Shown here piece after piece: positions 47,701-58,866 of a stretch of 64,000 nt of DNA. The position numbers and the translations under genes were made by a program. The DNA comes from Liquidambar formosana (lineage: Eukaryota > Streptophyta > Magnoliopsida > Saxifragales > Altingiaceae). The notes below the pieces were generated by a model. That model ran no database searches. It saw nothing but the letters and a program-made list of their open reading frames with translations, and had not been told where the DNA came from. Positions within the stretch are counted from its first letter, which is position 1. Every line of letters begins with the position of its first letter. Where the stretch lies: NCBI GenBank assembly GCA_039720395.1, contig CM077832.1, positions 29,871,763 through 29,935,762 of the forward strand. Direction: 5' to 3'.

Positions 47701-50700
47701 TATGAACCAGGCAACTCATCCCTTATTCCCTACTCATATCAAAAACTGACCCTCTAATCCCATCCTCAAAGAAGGGTCTCTCAAGCCACTCCTCACTTCC
47801 CTCACCCAAGGGAATCCACCTTAAATCATTCATCCTCCTTCTGTCTTTTTCATTAGATGGATGGAGATGATCAAAAAAGCCAACCAACTCACTAGCTATT
47901 GTAGGATCGCTTAAAATTCAGTACTGAAATAGGGATTGAAGGTTTGTGTTTTATGTGGGAAGGTTTGGTGAGAAGAGTTTTGATGTATGAGGATAGATAT
48001 AGGGTTTTATTACGGCGTATTTGAATTGATTCAGGTTTGTTAATAACTTTATAACTACCAATGGTTTTCAATTTTGCATTGTTTATTTTATCTTATTCTT
48101 TGTTTTGTTGTTACATTGTGAAATGATATTATTTGACCCTTTTGAAAGCTAATCCAATAACTAATAAGGGTTTTAATCACTTTTAAACATACAACTCGTT
48201 TCTCTTTGTGTTCTAATTGCAAAGCCGTAAGGATTTTCTTTCAAGTTTGATGGTAGTTTCTGGATTAGGATTTTGGAACTTAATAAAATAGTTGGAAATT
48301 GGGAAACTCTGGGATTTTGTTCGGGTAATCTTCCATTTTTTTGTTCAGCTGGAAAAAGATAAAGGGAAGAAGGAGACAAAAGGTAGAAATTTCTAACTTC
48401 GATTGTTGATTTTTTCTTCAAAAATTTTGTCCTGAAAAGTATGCTTCTATCTTTCATGGGAGTTATCTCTCCACTTTTATGTCATTTCAATTACTTTAAA
48501 ATGCTTATAATGGAAATATTATTCTGTGCCTGTTCTCCTCGTATTGTTGCATCTTGAATGGTCTGTCATCTTGCCAGGGAGTATATTTCTATTTTCAATG
48601 TGTGCTTTCTCCCCTTTCAAGTCATTCAATTTAAGATGGCCTATATCGATTTTTCTCCATATATGATTATATCAAGAATTTTTTAGTCCCTCAATAATAG
48701 GAGCTGATTATTGGAATCATGAGATCCATTGGATATTTGTTTCTTGCGAACTTAATGCTCTCTTCTAATTTTTCATTTTTGATTTCTACTAGATCCAACA
48801 AGGAATTTCTTTATCAAATTTTGGGGGAAGTTATTAAGGCTGGGGCAACAACACTCAACATCCCTGATACTGTCGGTTATACTGTGCCTAGAGAATTCGG
48901 AAAATTGATAGCTGACATAAAGTCAAACACCCCTGGAATTGATAATGTGATCATTTCGACGCACTGCCAAAATGATTTGGGATATGCTACGGCCAACACA
49001 ATAGAAGTAAGCTGTTGACTTTTCTTCTGTGTCTGTTGCATTTGTCTCCATAACCATATTGCATTCACATCTTGGCTCATCTCATTTCAGGGGGCTTGTG
49101 CAGGCGCTAGGCAAATAGAAGTAACTATCAATGGCATTGGTGAAAGAGCTGGGAATGCTGCATTGGAGGAGGTGAGTGGTTATTTTGTCCATGAACATGT
49201 GGCCTATGTATGTGAATCATATAAAGTTTGACATGAAAGCATAACTCACTTATCTGCTGTTCTTTGTGTAAACATATTTTAGTTAAATCATCTAATTTTT
49301 TTGCGAGACCTTATTGTTCATCAACCTAGTTTCTTTGCCCAAGATATTGCTTCCGATCTGTATTTAGTTAGACATGTAGAAGCTGTTGAGCAAGGAGCCT
49401 ATCATCGCATGGGCTAATGGAAAAAATCTACAGCTTCATCAATCTTCATTTGTCCTTGTTTGGCATATCAGGAAATGATATCCAACAGAGGTTCTTGTGG
49501 ATGGTGAACACATCTTTTTTGCAGCTGCCCAAATTTGAAGAGGAACCCATCAGCATATAATGAGAGCATTACATATTTACTTTGGAAAATAATAGATAGG
49601 TCTAGAATCACTCGCTGTATCTTTATTCTATTATGTGTCCTCGTCTTGGGGAAATTATAGTTTCACCCCCTCAACTTTCACTTAAAAACACTTTGCACCC
49701 ATCTAGTTTGTTTTCAAGCACTTTGACTCCGTCATGTTTGGAAAATGTATTTAACCCTATGGAGTTAACTGAAGTTGCAATTTTATGAATAGACTCTTAC
49801 CATATCTGGTGAAATGACAATATTTTCCTCATTACCTGTGCATTTTCATCCTAAAAATGTAGAGTATATGTTGGTGAAATGACGATATTTTCCTCATTAC
49901 ACGTTTTAAAAATGTTATGAGTGCGATCATTTTCCATGAAAAATACCAAACAGCTCACTGAAGGAAGGGTGTAAAGTGACATTTTTCTAGCATGAGGGGG
50001 TCAAAGTGTTTGAGAACGAACTAGAGGGGAGCAAAGTTTTTTTGAGTGAAAGTTGAGGGGGTGAAGCTTTAATTTCCCCTTTTTTGTTTTGTTTGTTTTT
50101 TTTTTTTTTTTTTTTTTTGGGGGGGGGGCATCCCTATCCTATTTTTACTATGTTTCTTGCTATTTTAATTAGATTTACATAAATTACTTCAGTTATAGCA
50201 TATTTGTTTGGATGTCTCATCTTTGAGAAAAACCTAGGAACTTTTAAATTCTTCATGAAGGAGATGACAAACTTCTTGTATTGTGCTTATCATATAATAC
50301 ACATCTGCAAGAAAATATTCATTGAAATTGATCATGTGGTTTGTCTAGACATAGTAATTTTACAGAAAACAAAATTGGAAGTTGTTGATAAGAAAATTAT
50401 CAAGAGTATTAATTTGGGGGGCTAGGTTTAAGGATTGGGTTTATTTGCCTTATTGTGTTACGTCAGGAGGCATTGTATTGGTGTGGGATGGGAGAGTTGT
50501 GGCTTGTTCTGAGATGGTTGTAGGGTCTTTTTCCATATCAATTAAGTTTAAGGGTTGAGTGGTGGTGCTACCTTATCAAAAAAAAAGGGTTGAGTGGTGG
50601 TGCTCAGGGGTTTATGGTCCAAATAGTCCTAGATTTCTGAGTTGTGGGAGGAGTTGTCTAGTTTATATGGGCTCTGTAGTTCGCATTGTGTTTAGGAGGT

Positions 50701-50966
50701 GATTTTAATGTCATAAGGTTGACTTTGAGAAGTTGAATGGCTTGAGAGTCACAAAGAGCATAAGAGATTTTGATATGTTTATTAGAGTGTATTGTTGTGA
50801 CCCTCAATTGACAAATGCTTCTTTAACCTGGTCTAAACATGCAGGACATGTTGGTTTGTTCCTGGATTAACACACACACACGCACATACATACATATATA
50901 TATATATATACATACATACATATATATATATATATACATACATACATATATATATATATACATACA

Positions 50967-51000
<34 letters not shown>

Positions 51001-51071
51001 CATACATATATATATATATACATACATATATATATATATATATACATACATATATATATATATATACATAC

Positions 51072-51105
<34 letters not shown>

Positions 51106-54100
51106 GTTTTCCAGGGAATGGGAGGATCATTTTCCTCACAGGAGGTGGTGGCTAGGGTTGTGTCTGAGCATTTTCATATTGTGCTTGAGAGTTGTCCCTT
51201 TAAATGGGGTCCTAATCCTATTAGATTTGAAAATAAGTGGTTAGAGCATCATCTTTTCAAGAGTAGTTTGGAGTCTTGGTGGAAGGAAAGGGCGGTGCAG
51301 GGTTGGGAAGTGTTTAAGTTTATGAAGAAACTTAACTTGGTTAAGCAGAAGATTAAAGTTCGGAATAAGGAAGTTTCTGGTGATATCAAGGCCATCGGGG
51401 ATTCAATTTTGAAAAGGATTGATGAGCTGGATCTTTTGGAGATGAGTGGGGCCTTGAGTACTCTTTGGTGTGAGAGGTGCAAGCTTAGGAATAAATTTAA
51501 AGAAATGCCATTTAGGGAAGAAATATCATGGCATCAAAAGGCCATTGTTAAGTGGCTCAAGGAAGGGGATAATAATTCCAATTTGTTTCATGAGATTGCA
51601 AATGGTACAAGGAAGAAGAATTTAATTAAGAAGATGTAAGTTGAAGAGGGGGTTGTGGTGGAAGAGGAATCTCCGAGTGTCAGTGAAGTGTTTAACTCCT
51701 TTTCGTCTTTCTATTCGTCAAATGGAGTAGTGGTACCTGGTATTCAGGGTTTGGATTGGAGTTCGATTCATGAGGAGAGAGCTGGTTTGTTAGAGAGACC
51801 TTTTGATCTTGAGGAAATTAAGGTTGCTGTTTTTGATTGTTGTAGAAATAAGGCTCAAGGTCTGGATGGTTTCACTATGGCCCTTCTAGGATTGTTGGGA
51901 GACAATTAAAGATGACTTGTTAAGAGTATTTCTTCAATTTTATAAAAATGGGTTTGTTAATGTTTGTACTAATGCAACTTTTATTTGTCTTATCCCTAAA
52001 AAAGAGAGATCTCTTAAATTGAAAGACTTTAGGCCAACATGCCTACATTTGTATAAGATTTTGGCAAAGGTGTTGGTTAGATGATTGATGGTTGTTACTG
52101 ATACAATTTCCTATTCACAGGGTGCCGTTGTGGAGGGCTGGCAAATTTTGTATTTGGTTCTGATTGTGAATGAGGCTGTGGAGGAGTATAGGTCTTGTGG
52201 AAAGGTCTTCTTTTTAAAGTTGATTTTGAAAAAGCTGATGATCATGTAAATTGGGATTTTTTGGATTTTGTATTCTAAAATAAAGGGTTTTGGTGTAATT
52301 GGAGATCATGGATTGGTGGTTGTTCGTATTCTTCTAATTTCTGTCTTCATCTTGTTTCTCTGTAATGGTTAATGGTAAGCCGAGTGACACATTTAAGGCT
52401 TCTAAAGGTCTTAGGTAGGGAGACCCTTTTTCTCCTTTTCTATTCACTATTGTTGCTGATGTCTTGAGTAGATCAGTAAATAAAGCTAAGGAGGTTGGTA
52501 GTTACAAGGTTTTCTATTGGGGGGGAGAGTGTATCTGTGTCTCACCTACAGTTTGCTGATAATACTTTGTTCTTTGCAACGGGGGATGGGTAGAAAATTA
52601 TTAATTTACAATCTATTCTTCAGGTATTTGATTTGGTTTTTGGATTGAGAGTGAATGTGAATAAGTGTTCTTTTGGTAAGTTTGAACAGATTGGCGAGTG
52701 TGTTAGGTTGTTCTTTGGAGAGTAGGCCTTTGAATATTTAGGTTTGCTTTTAGTGTGAGATCCCAAGGTTGTTTCTTGTTGGAATCCTGTAGTGGAACGG
52801 ATTGGGAATGGGTTAGATGGATGGAAAAGGGCCTTGTTGTCTAAAAGGAGGTAAGCTTATTTTGGTTCAAGCTTTTTTGTCTAATATACCCATTTATTAT
52901 GTCACTTTTTAAGATCACTGTTAGTGTGGCAGATAGGATTGAGAAAACGATGAGATATTTTCTATTGGAGGGTAGTGAAGAAGGGAGAGGAGATCATTTG
53001 GTGAGTTGGGATGCTGTGTCTCATTCCAAGTCTAAGGGGGGGTCTTGCAGTTGGTAATATTATTTCCAGAAACATTGCTCTGACGAAAAAATGGTTGTGG
53101 AGATTCCCAATTGAAAGTGACTCCTTATGGCATATGATTATTAGGAGCAAATATGGGATTGGAGATGATGGTTGGGATTCCGATACTAGATCTAGGGTTT
53201 CTGCCCTTTGTCCTTGGAGATTTATTTTTCGGAGTTTGTCTCGTTCTTTGCCTCACATTGTGTTTGTGGCTGGTCATGGTGAAAAATTGGGTTTTCGGAA
53301 GATGTGTTGAGAGGAGATTAACTCTTTTTCTATTCGCTTTCCTTGATTTTATAGCTTGTCTCTTAGTCATGGGGTATCCATACAATGTATGGTTTCTTTT
53401 TTTCTCATCCAATTACTTGGGACTTTAAATTCTTTAGAAATCTTAATGATAGGGAGATGGTGGAACTTTCTTCTTTGTTATTGATTCTTGAGGGGCTGGT
53501 GTTGAGGCATTCAGTTCCAGATAGGAGATCATGGGTTCATCATTTTTCTTGTAATTTTTTTTTTCTTTTGTAAATCCTATTTGGAGGTTTTGCTTGAAGA
53601 TCCTAATGTTCATTCTTTTCCCCATTTCAAGATGGTTTGGAAATCTAAGGTGCTTCTCAAAGTTCCAAGTTTTTGCACGGAGAGTTGCTCTTCGAAGAAT
53701 TAACATAGATTTGTTTCAGAAAAGGAGGCCCTCTTATTGCTTCTCCCCTCAGTGATGCATACTGTGTAAGAGGGAGGCTGAGAGTATGAATCACTTGTTT
53801 CTTCATTGTTCGGCACCAAGATTCTTATGGATTAGAATTTTTCCAGGCGGCTGGTCTTTCTTGGGTTTCTCCCGGCATGTGTTCTAGTATGATCCTCATT
53901 AATTTTGGTGTTTTTGGATCCTCCAAAAGCCTCAACCTTGTGGAGCTGTCGTATTCTTGTTATCTTTTGGGTTCTTTGGTTGGAAAGAAATGCTAGGATT
54001 TTGAAGACAACGTTGAGGATATGGGATAGGGTCTCTTTTTTGGCTTCTTATTGGGCATCATTGTCTTGGGATTTTTCCTTATAAAAAAAATCATTGTCTA

Positions 54101-55026
54101 GGAATTTTATGGGTATTCCTTTATTTCTAATTGCGGATGACTGGGGGGGCTGTGTGTAGATGTGTTCAGTTTTGATCTTGTATTTTTCTGTTTTCTTTTT
54201 CTTTCTTTGTCGGACATCTTGTCCTTCTTTGTATTTTTATTCTTTTCTTTCAATAAAATTTTCCATTGCTGATAATAAAATGAAAAAGGTGCTCGTTATG
54301 GTTAGAGAAGAAATAACTGATTTGTAATTGAAGACAGAGGTTCTTGGCTGTCACTTATTTTCAGAATTTTGGAAGGAGTGTATCTTAAGTTATTCTCACT
54401 TTAATGTTTTATGGCGGTGGCTCGTTTAGGCATAGCCTTTTAAACTTATTGTGTATCACCCTGCATGCTATGTTGCATTGTTTACTAAAAAATAAAAGTG
54501 ATTTTTAATTTTTAATTTGTGCATATTATGGATGATTTAACAGTGATTTGTGGGCCAGCATAAGTTCTCAATCTTTAAATGCACACCCCTAGGATTTCCC
54601 CTGCTTAATCACGTTGAAGTATTCATTCTCAGTTGTTCATCTTCATATATTCTTTGCATTTTCTTATATTTTATATCCTCTAAAATTTTATTTTGTTTTA
54701 TGGGATCCTTTTTATTTTCTACTATTTCTTTTTTCCCGTGAAATGTAGGTTGTAATGACCTTAAAATGCCGTGGAGAGGATGTATTAGGAGGTCTTTATA
54801 CTGGGATTAATACACAATGCATCGTCATGGCAAGCAAGATGGTATTCTTTATAAGACTTCTTTTATAGCTTCAACCTCTTTTTGTCTTGATTGAATGTGC
54901 TTTTGTTGGAGTTTTTTACTTCTTAATTTGTTTCTGTAGGTAGAAGAGTACACTGGTTTGCATGTACAGCCACACAAGGCTATTGTTGGAGCTAATGCTT
55001 TTGCTCATCAAAGTGGTGTCCATCAG
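44119..55026 (+). CDS. IPMS: 2-isopropylmalate synthase, chloroplastic, 5' part of gene (five exons)
   Basis: IPMS condenses acetyl-CoA with 2-oxoisovalerate, the first committed step of leucine synthesis, in plastids. Exons join 44119-44780, 48793-49006, 49091-49171, 54749-54841 and 54940-55026, all with GT-AG borders, giving 379 residues in one frame. Residues 1 to about 55 are Ser/Thr-rich with few acidic residues, as in a transit peptide. [13 protein letters not shown] (residues 75-87) carries the catalytic Arg80 and metal-binding Asp81. Next come [18 protein letters not shown] (plant-type metal site), [14 protein letters not shown] and [16 protein letters not shown]. Full plant IPMS has about 600-640 residues, so the rest of the catalytic region and the leucine-sensing domain lie beyond 64000. 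No stop or frameshift interrupts the exons. Methylthioalkylmalate synthase is a less likely alternative, being typical of Brassicaceae. Confidence 0.93.
45100..46323. other. IPMS intron 1, left part, no element recognised
   Basis: Ordinary AT-rich intron sequence. No exon-like block with homology to IPMS is seen, in line with exon 1 joining exon 2 directly. Confidence 0.4.
46324..46830. mobile_element. Possible GCGC-rich inverted-repeat element in IPMS intron 1
   Basis: AAAAGCGCACAAGG on the left, and AGAACGCGTTTTTTG on the right, give imperfect inverted ends. CpG-rich words (GCCTAGGCGAGGC, CGGGGCGTGCC) resemble the element at 62181. Ends and duplication are not clear. Confidence 0.35.
46870..47945 (-). 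mobile_element. LINE reverse-transcriptase fragment, antisense in IPMS intron 1
   Basis: On the minus strand: a region reading [20 protein letters not shown] (about 47770), then 47302-47577 with [40 protein letters not shown] and [12 protein letters not shown] (an L1-type RT core with D in KLDFEKAYD), then 46878-47123 with [10 protein letters not shown], a variant of the FADD catalytic box with the second D changed to N. Stops and frame breaks separate the pieces, and both ends of the element are missing. It is non-functional. Confidence 0.85.
48793..49006 (+). CDS. IPMS: IPMS exon 2
   Basis: After TTTCTACTAG the exon completes the Arg codon and reads [35 protein letters not shown] and [18 protein letters not shown], then GTAAGC. 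It contains the second metal-ligand region. It ends on a codon boundary. Confidence 0.93.
49091..49171 (+). CDS. IPMS: IPMS exon 3
   Basis: 27 codons, [20 protein letters not shown] and GNAALEE, flanked by TTTCAG and GTGAGT. This is the highly conserved NGIGERAGN signature of the family. Confidence 0.93.
49648..50079. mobile_element. Mutator-like foldback MITE in IPMS intron 3
   Basis: GGGGAAATTATAGTTTCACC on the left and, complemented, GGGGAAATTAAAGCTTCACC on the right start inverted arms of about 110 bp (CCCTCAACTTTCACT, AAACACTTTG shared). Ends of the GGGGAAATTA/GGGTAAATTA type are shared with the element at 37935. No 9-bp duplication is recognisable. A T tract and ten G follow at 50099-50128. 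Confidence 0.65.
50570..50584 (+). mobile_element. Micro-retroinsertion 1
   Basis: A 15-base insert (ACCTTATC plus A run) is bracketed by a perfect 20-bp duplication of AAGGGTTGAGTGGTGGTGCT (50550-50569 and 50585-50604). It lies inside the LINE of intron 3. Confidence 0.75.
50873..51105. repeat. (TACA/TA)n compound microsatellite inside the LINE endonuclease
   Basis: About 230 bp of (CACA)n, (CATA)n and (TA)n blocks interrupt the LINE between the codons for VCSW(I) and FSREWEDHF. The LINE at 63190 lacks the tract at the equivalent place. Large open frames here on both strands encode only I/Y/M/H repeats. Confidence 0.9.
54076..54089 (+). mobile_element. Micro-retroinsertion 2
   Basis: A 14-base insert (TCCTTATAAAAAAA) is flanked by ATCATTGTCTTGGGATTTT (54057-54075) and a 17/19 match at 54090-54108. 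It lies near the 3' end of the same LINE. Confidence 0.65.
54291..54748. other. Right end of IPMS intron 3
   Basis: Unremarkable AT-rich intron with a pyrimidine-rich stretch before the acceptor of exon 4. Confidence 0.5.
54749..54841 (+). CDS. IPMS: IPMS exon 4
   Basis: 31 codons starting [20 protein letters not shown] and ending IVMASKM, between AAATGTAG and GTATTC. It is separated from exon 3 by a 5.6-kb intron that holds a near-complete LINE. Confidence 0.9.
54940..55026 (+). CDS. IPMS: IPMS exon 5
   Basis: 29 codons, [20 protein letters not shown] then FAHQSGVHQ, between TTCTGTAG and GTTAGT. The next expected exon (beginning DGMLKHKG in known plant IPMS) is not found up to 64000, so the intron is at least 8974 bp. 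Confidence 0.9.
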
Positions 55027-56102
55027 GTTAGTCTTGTTCTTCATATTCTATATTATATCTATGTTACTAAGATTGTTGCTATATGTTGCCCAAGATGCAT
55101 CTGCTGGAGTAATGTTAGTATTACTAACCATTCAGAGGACTTAAATATTGATATTGAAAATAGAGAAATATCAAGAGGAAAGAAATTTCTGTATTGATTT
55201 AGAAAAATGATGGAAATTAGTAGTAAAATGTGAGTATTTTTAATAAAACTTTGGAAAACAATGAAGTAGATTCTAATAAGCAGTTTAGATTCAAAATATT
55301 GCAAGTAAAATGTGTGTCATAGACAAGTATGCTGTGTATAGGGTGCAAAAAGTGTTTGCTGCTGAGCAATTTAAAACACAAATTTATACTAATTTAACAC
55401 GTAAATGCCATAAACACTAAATTTTTTTTTTAATTTTTATTATTTTTTACGACAATTTTCTCTTCAACCTATATAAAAACACAATCAACCTAGTTCATAA
55501 CCTCATTTAAGGATTTCGAGGATATCGTTCCTATCCTCTCTTAGAGAGTAGAATACTAAATATTAATTTATTAAAGTGAACTAACCTATATGCTCATAAT
55601 CATGGCATTATTTCATAAATGAACTTAAGGATGCTAATTTATTTTAAAAATTAATATTTTTAACTTATAAATTATAATGGGTTTATTTGAGAATATCTTA
55701 CAAGATAAATGATGAAATTTACCATTTGTGGTCAATATCACCAATAAAATGGCTTAATTGTTTCAAAATAATATTAAGTTGGTCACATGGTTACCATGTA
55801 CCATTCAAGTTTATACATTTGAGTGACAAAGGGTTGTCAAGTGGTTGAAAAGATAGTTGAGGACTTGAGGGTTGCAAATTTTGCGAATATTTTTCGGATC
55901 AAAGAATGGGGACAAAATGTAATTTACTTTAAGTTGAATTAGGAGTTTGTAGCAGCCTAATGCCTATGTACTCTTTAGTACTCTCTTTTAATTCAAGAGG
56001 GAGATGCCATATTGTGTTGTGCAACTAATAAAATGGTGCATCATTTATTTCTTCATTGCTTTTTATCATTTATGACGTGGAATAGATTGTTTCACTTTGT
56101 GG
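55027..56102. other. Start of IPMS intron 5, no element recognised
   Basis: AT-rich intron. A 9-base T run near 55421 and poly(A/T) words are the only low-complexity features. No coding frame is supported. Confidence 0.5.
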
Positions 56103-56419
56103 GCGTACTCTAGGCCTCATCATTGGGCCGGGTTTGGGCCTTTTTTTTTCTCGGGCAGGGCCTTCCAAGCTTTCACTATTCATTGGGCTGAGCCATGAAA
56201 GAAAATATGAAGCCCAGGCCCATCCCACAAGGCTGGGCTAATTTTGGGCTTCGGGCCTAGGCTTTTCGAGCTCATTCTTTTAGCGTGTAAAATTAAGTGC
56301 AAAATCAAATAGTTATTGAATTCAATAATCATATGTATAAGTGTAACTTATATTTATGAACTTTTTGAAATAAATATATTAATAAGTTAACTATTAATAT
56401 ATAGTTGTACACTTATAAG

Positions 56420-58510
56420 TTTTTTTTTTCTTTTTCTTTTTGATGAAGTGTATTAAAACAAAAAGGGCTTAGCCCAAGTACATGAGACATATACAGGAAC
56501 AAGCCATAAACCCCATTTACAAACTTAAAAGAATCAACAAAACATACAAAAGAGGGGTTATGGATGTTAGAGTAGCTACAGTACTACAAAAAGGGGTTTT
56601 AATAAAAGAAGATTTAAGGGCAATAGTAGACATTTCAATCCCTTCAAAAGTCCTACGATTCCTTTCTCTCCAAAGACACCAAAAAGTAGGATGCGGAACC
56701 ATTCTCCAAATCACCTAGGTCTCCTTGTTGCCTGCTTTAAACCACCAATCCGACAAAAGATCATAAGTAAATGAAGGCAAAACCTAAAAGATCCCAAAAA
56801 TATTAAGTATGAGCATCCAAAGGCTTCTTGCCCCAAGACAATGTATGAAAAGATGATCAACCGTTTTCGCATCTTCTTTGCACAAAATACACCTATTTGT
56901 TAAAATCCATCTCCTCCTAATTAAATGATCCAAAGTCAAGCATTTATTACTCATTCTCCCCCCCCCCCACCAACCAACAAAAGAAAGTGACTTTAGTACG
57001 AAGCGATGCAATCCAAATAGATCTCGCTGGGATAAAAGGAAATCCTTAAGGTCTCAAAATGCTATAGAAAGATTTTCCGAAGAATGATCCTTTAGAATCT
57101 TTACGCCAAACTAAGGAATCATTCCCTCTTCCCAAAATTTTACTATCTTACAAACATTGAAAAAGCCAACACACTTTCCAATTCCCAATCATTGAAATGT
57201 CTAGAAAACATAACATTCCAATGAATGTTACTGCTGTCCCTATCCAAAATATCCCAAACCAAGGCTTCCTTGTTCATTGCAATTTCAAACAAAAAGGAAA
57301 TTCCACCATAAGGGGCACATAGTACACCACACATCTTTCCAAAATTTCACTCTCCTACCTTCCCTTACCTTTAAACCGATTTCCTTAACAAATTCATTGA
57401 ACCCTTCCAAAATCCCACTCAATGCGATCCTCTAACCTCCCCAAGCCACCAAACATTATTAGAAACACCATATTTCGACATCACCACATCCCTCCATAAG
57501 CCTTGATCACCCTTACCAAAATGTCAAAGCCATTTACCCATAAGCGCTTGATTCATTGACGAGATAGATCTAATGCCCAAACCACCCAAACTCTTGGGAA
57601 GACACCCCGTATGCCAATTAACAAGATGATATTTCCGCTCCCCTTCCACACCATTCCATAAAAAATCTCTTTGAAGTTTCTCAATTCTAAGAGTCACCAA
57701 CTTTGGAATCTTCTAAATGGACATAAAGTAAATAGGAATGCATGACAAGTTGACAACACACTATGAATAAGGATCAACTTCCCCCCTTTTGAGAGATAAC
57801 CTCTTTTCCACAGTAATTCCACCCACTAGGCTTTTTTCGATCTTCTCAACCACGAGATCCCATACCAATTTGTTTTTAAATTGCGCCCCCAAAGGAAGCC
57901 CAAGATAAGTAATCGGCAATTTCCCAACCTTGTAACTAAGAGAATTAGCAAGATTATCCACATTATTAACCCTTCTCACCGGAATCAATTCACTTTTTCC
58001 AAGATTAACTTTTAGTCCTGATATTGCTTCAAAACGAAGGAGAATCGCCCTAAGATTAACCATTTAAGCCTCATCAATTTCACACAAAAAAGGAGCATCA
58101 TCAGCAAAAAGTAACTAAGTGAGACCTTATCAAAAAAAAAAAAAAAAGTAACTAAGTGAGACCCCTTTCCTTCCCCACAACTCCAATCTCCAACCACAAA
58201 GCCTTCCAATAAATTAGGATCCATATCTCTAGAAATAAACTTAGTCAAGGAGTCTATAACCAAGATTTAAAAAAAAAAAGAAAAAAAGGGGATAAAGGGT
58301 CCCTTTGCGGGATCCCTTTAGAACTATGTAAAAAGCCATACGAGGTCCCATTAACCAAAACCGAAAATGAAGGAGTACAAATACACCAACCAATCCACTT
58401 ACGCCATTTAGTCCCAAAACCCATCCTTCCAAGCAAGTAAATAAAGAAATTTCAATTAACATGGTCATAGGCCTTTTCCAAGTCAATTTTAGGCATCACT
58501 TCTGGGTTCT
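56420..58510 (-). mobile_element. 5'-truncated L1-type LINE, antisense, nested in the hAT-like element
   Basis: Read on the minus strand from 58510: PKIDLEKAYDHVN, GRMGFGTKWRKWIGWCICTP, SVLVNGTSYGFLHSSKGIPQ with RDPLSPF, LLFADDAPFLCEIDEA (intact FADD catalytic box), GLKVNLGKSELIPV, LPITYLGLPLGA, and the C-terminal zinc-finger region CLTLDHLIRRRWILTNRCIL and CKEDAKTVDHLFIHCLG. It ends in an A-rich tail (T tract on + at 56420-56442). Stops are few, so it is younger than the LINE of intron 1, but the 5' part including endonuclease is absent. Confidence 0.85.
58127..58146 (+). mobile_element. Micro-retroinsertion 3
   Basis: About 20 bases (TTATC plus A15) lie between two perfect copies of AGTAACTAAGTGAGACC (58110-58126 and 58147-58163). 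It interrupts the reverse transcriptase of the antisense LINE just before the FADD box. Confidence 0.75.
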
Positions 58511-58866
58511 ATAACTAATATGTTAATAATGTTATTAAAATGTAACTTTAGTAGTTTTCTAGTTATAATTTGATTTTATAAACATAACTAGCAAGAATAA
58601 ACATAGTTTATTGATTGCAATATAAATATTGTTTCATTAAAGGGTATAGACTCGCTCATTGAAACTCCTTAGGTTCTAAATTCCTAATTTCTAATGTTTA
58701 AATGGTCGGGCTTGTGTCGCCTTTTTGTGCTGGACATAGGTGGGATTTTTTGAGCCGGGCTCTCAACTAATGGCCTAGGCCTAGCCCAAGGGTGTTCGGG
58801 ATGGGCTCGGGCTTGTTCCTTCGGGCTTCGGGCTACCCATGGGCGTTGGGCTTTTGATGAGGCCTA

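Larger units (their letters stand above)
50335..54285 (+). mobile_element. L1-type LINE, nearly complete but degenerate, in sense in IPMS intron 3
   Basis: Order of remnants: endonuclease ([15 protein letters not shown], then LVWDGRVVA and a GVYGPN-like block), a [13 protein letters not shown] block, then after a microsatellite an EWEDHF block. 51180-51639 reads [20 protein letters not shown] through [16 protein letters not shown] and [18 protein letters not shown]. The RT follows ([28 protein letters not shown], a changed FADD box), then a [10 protein letters not shown] thumb region, a zf-RVT-like [18 protein letters not shown] and LWLERNARI. It ends near an A-rich tail at 54270-54290. Many stops and frame breaks make it dead. 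Confidence 0.85.
56111..58866. mobile_element. hAT-like non-autonomous element with a nested LINE
   Basis: The ends TAGGCCTCATCATTGGGCC and, complemented, TAGGCCTCATCAAAAGCCC form an inverted repeat. The flanking octamers GCGTACTC (56103-56110) and GCGTACAT (58867-58874) match at six of eight positions, as for an aged hAT-type 8-bp duplication. The subterminal parts are rich in GGGC/GCCC words (56130-56280 and 58690-58850). An antisense LINE of about 2.1 kb occupies the middle; without it the element is about 0.66 kb. Confidence 0.7.

Noticed and set aside
50823..51139. Open frames of I/Y/M/H repeats on both strands
   Set aside because: They read through the (CATA)n/(TA)n microsatellite. Only the portion after 51106 of the plus frame is real LINE sequence.
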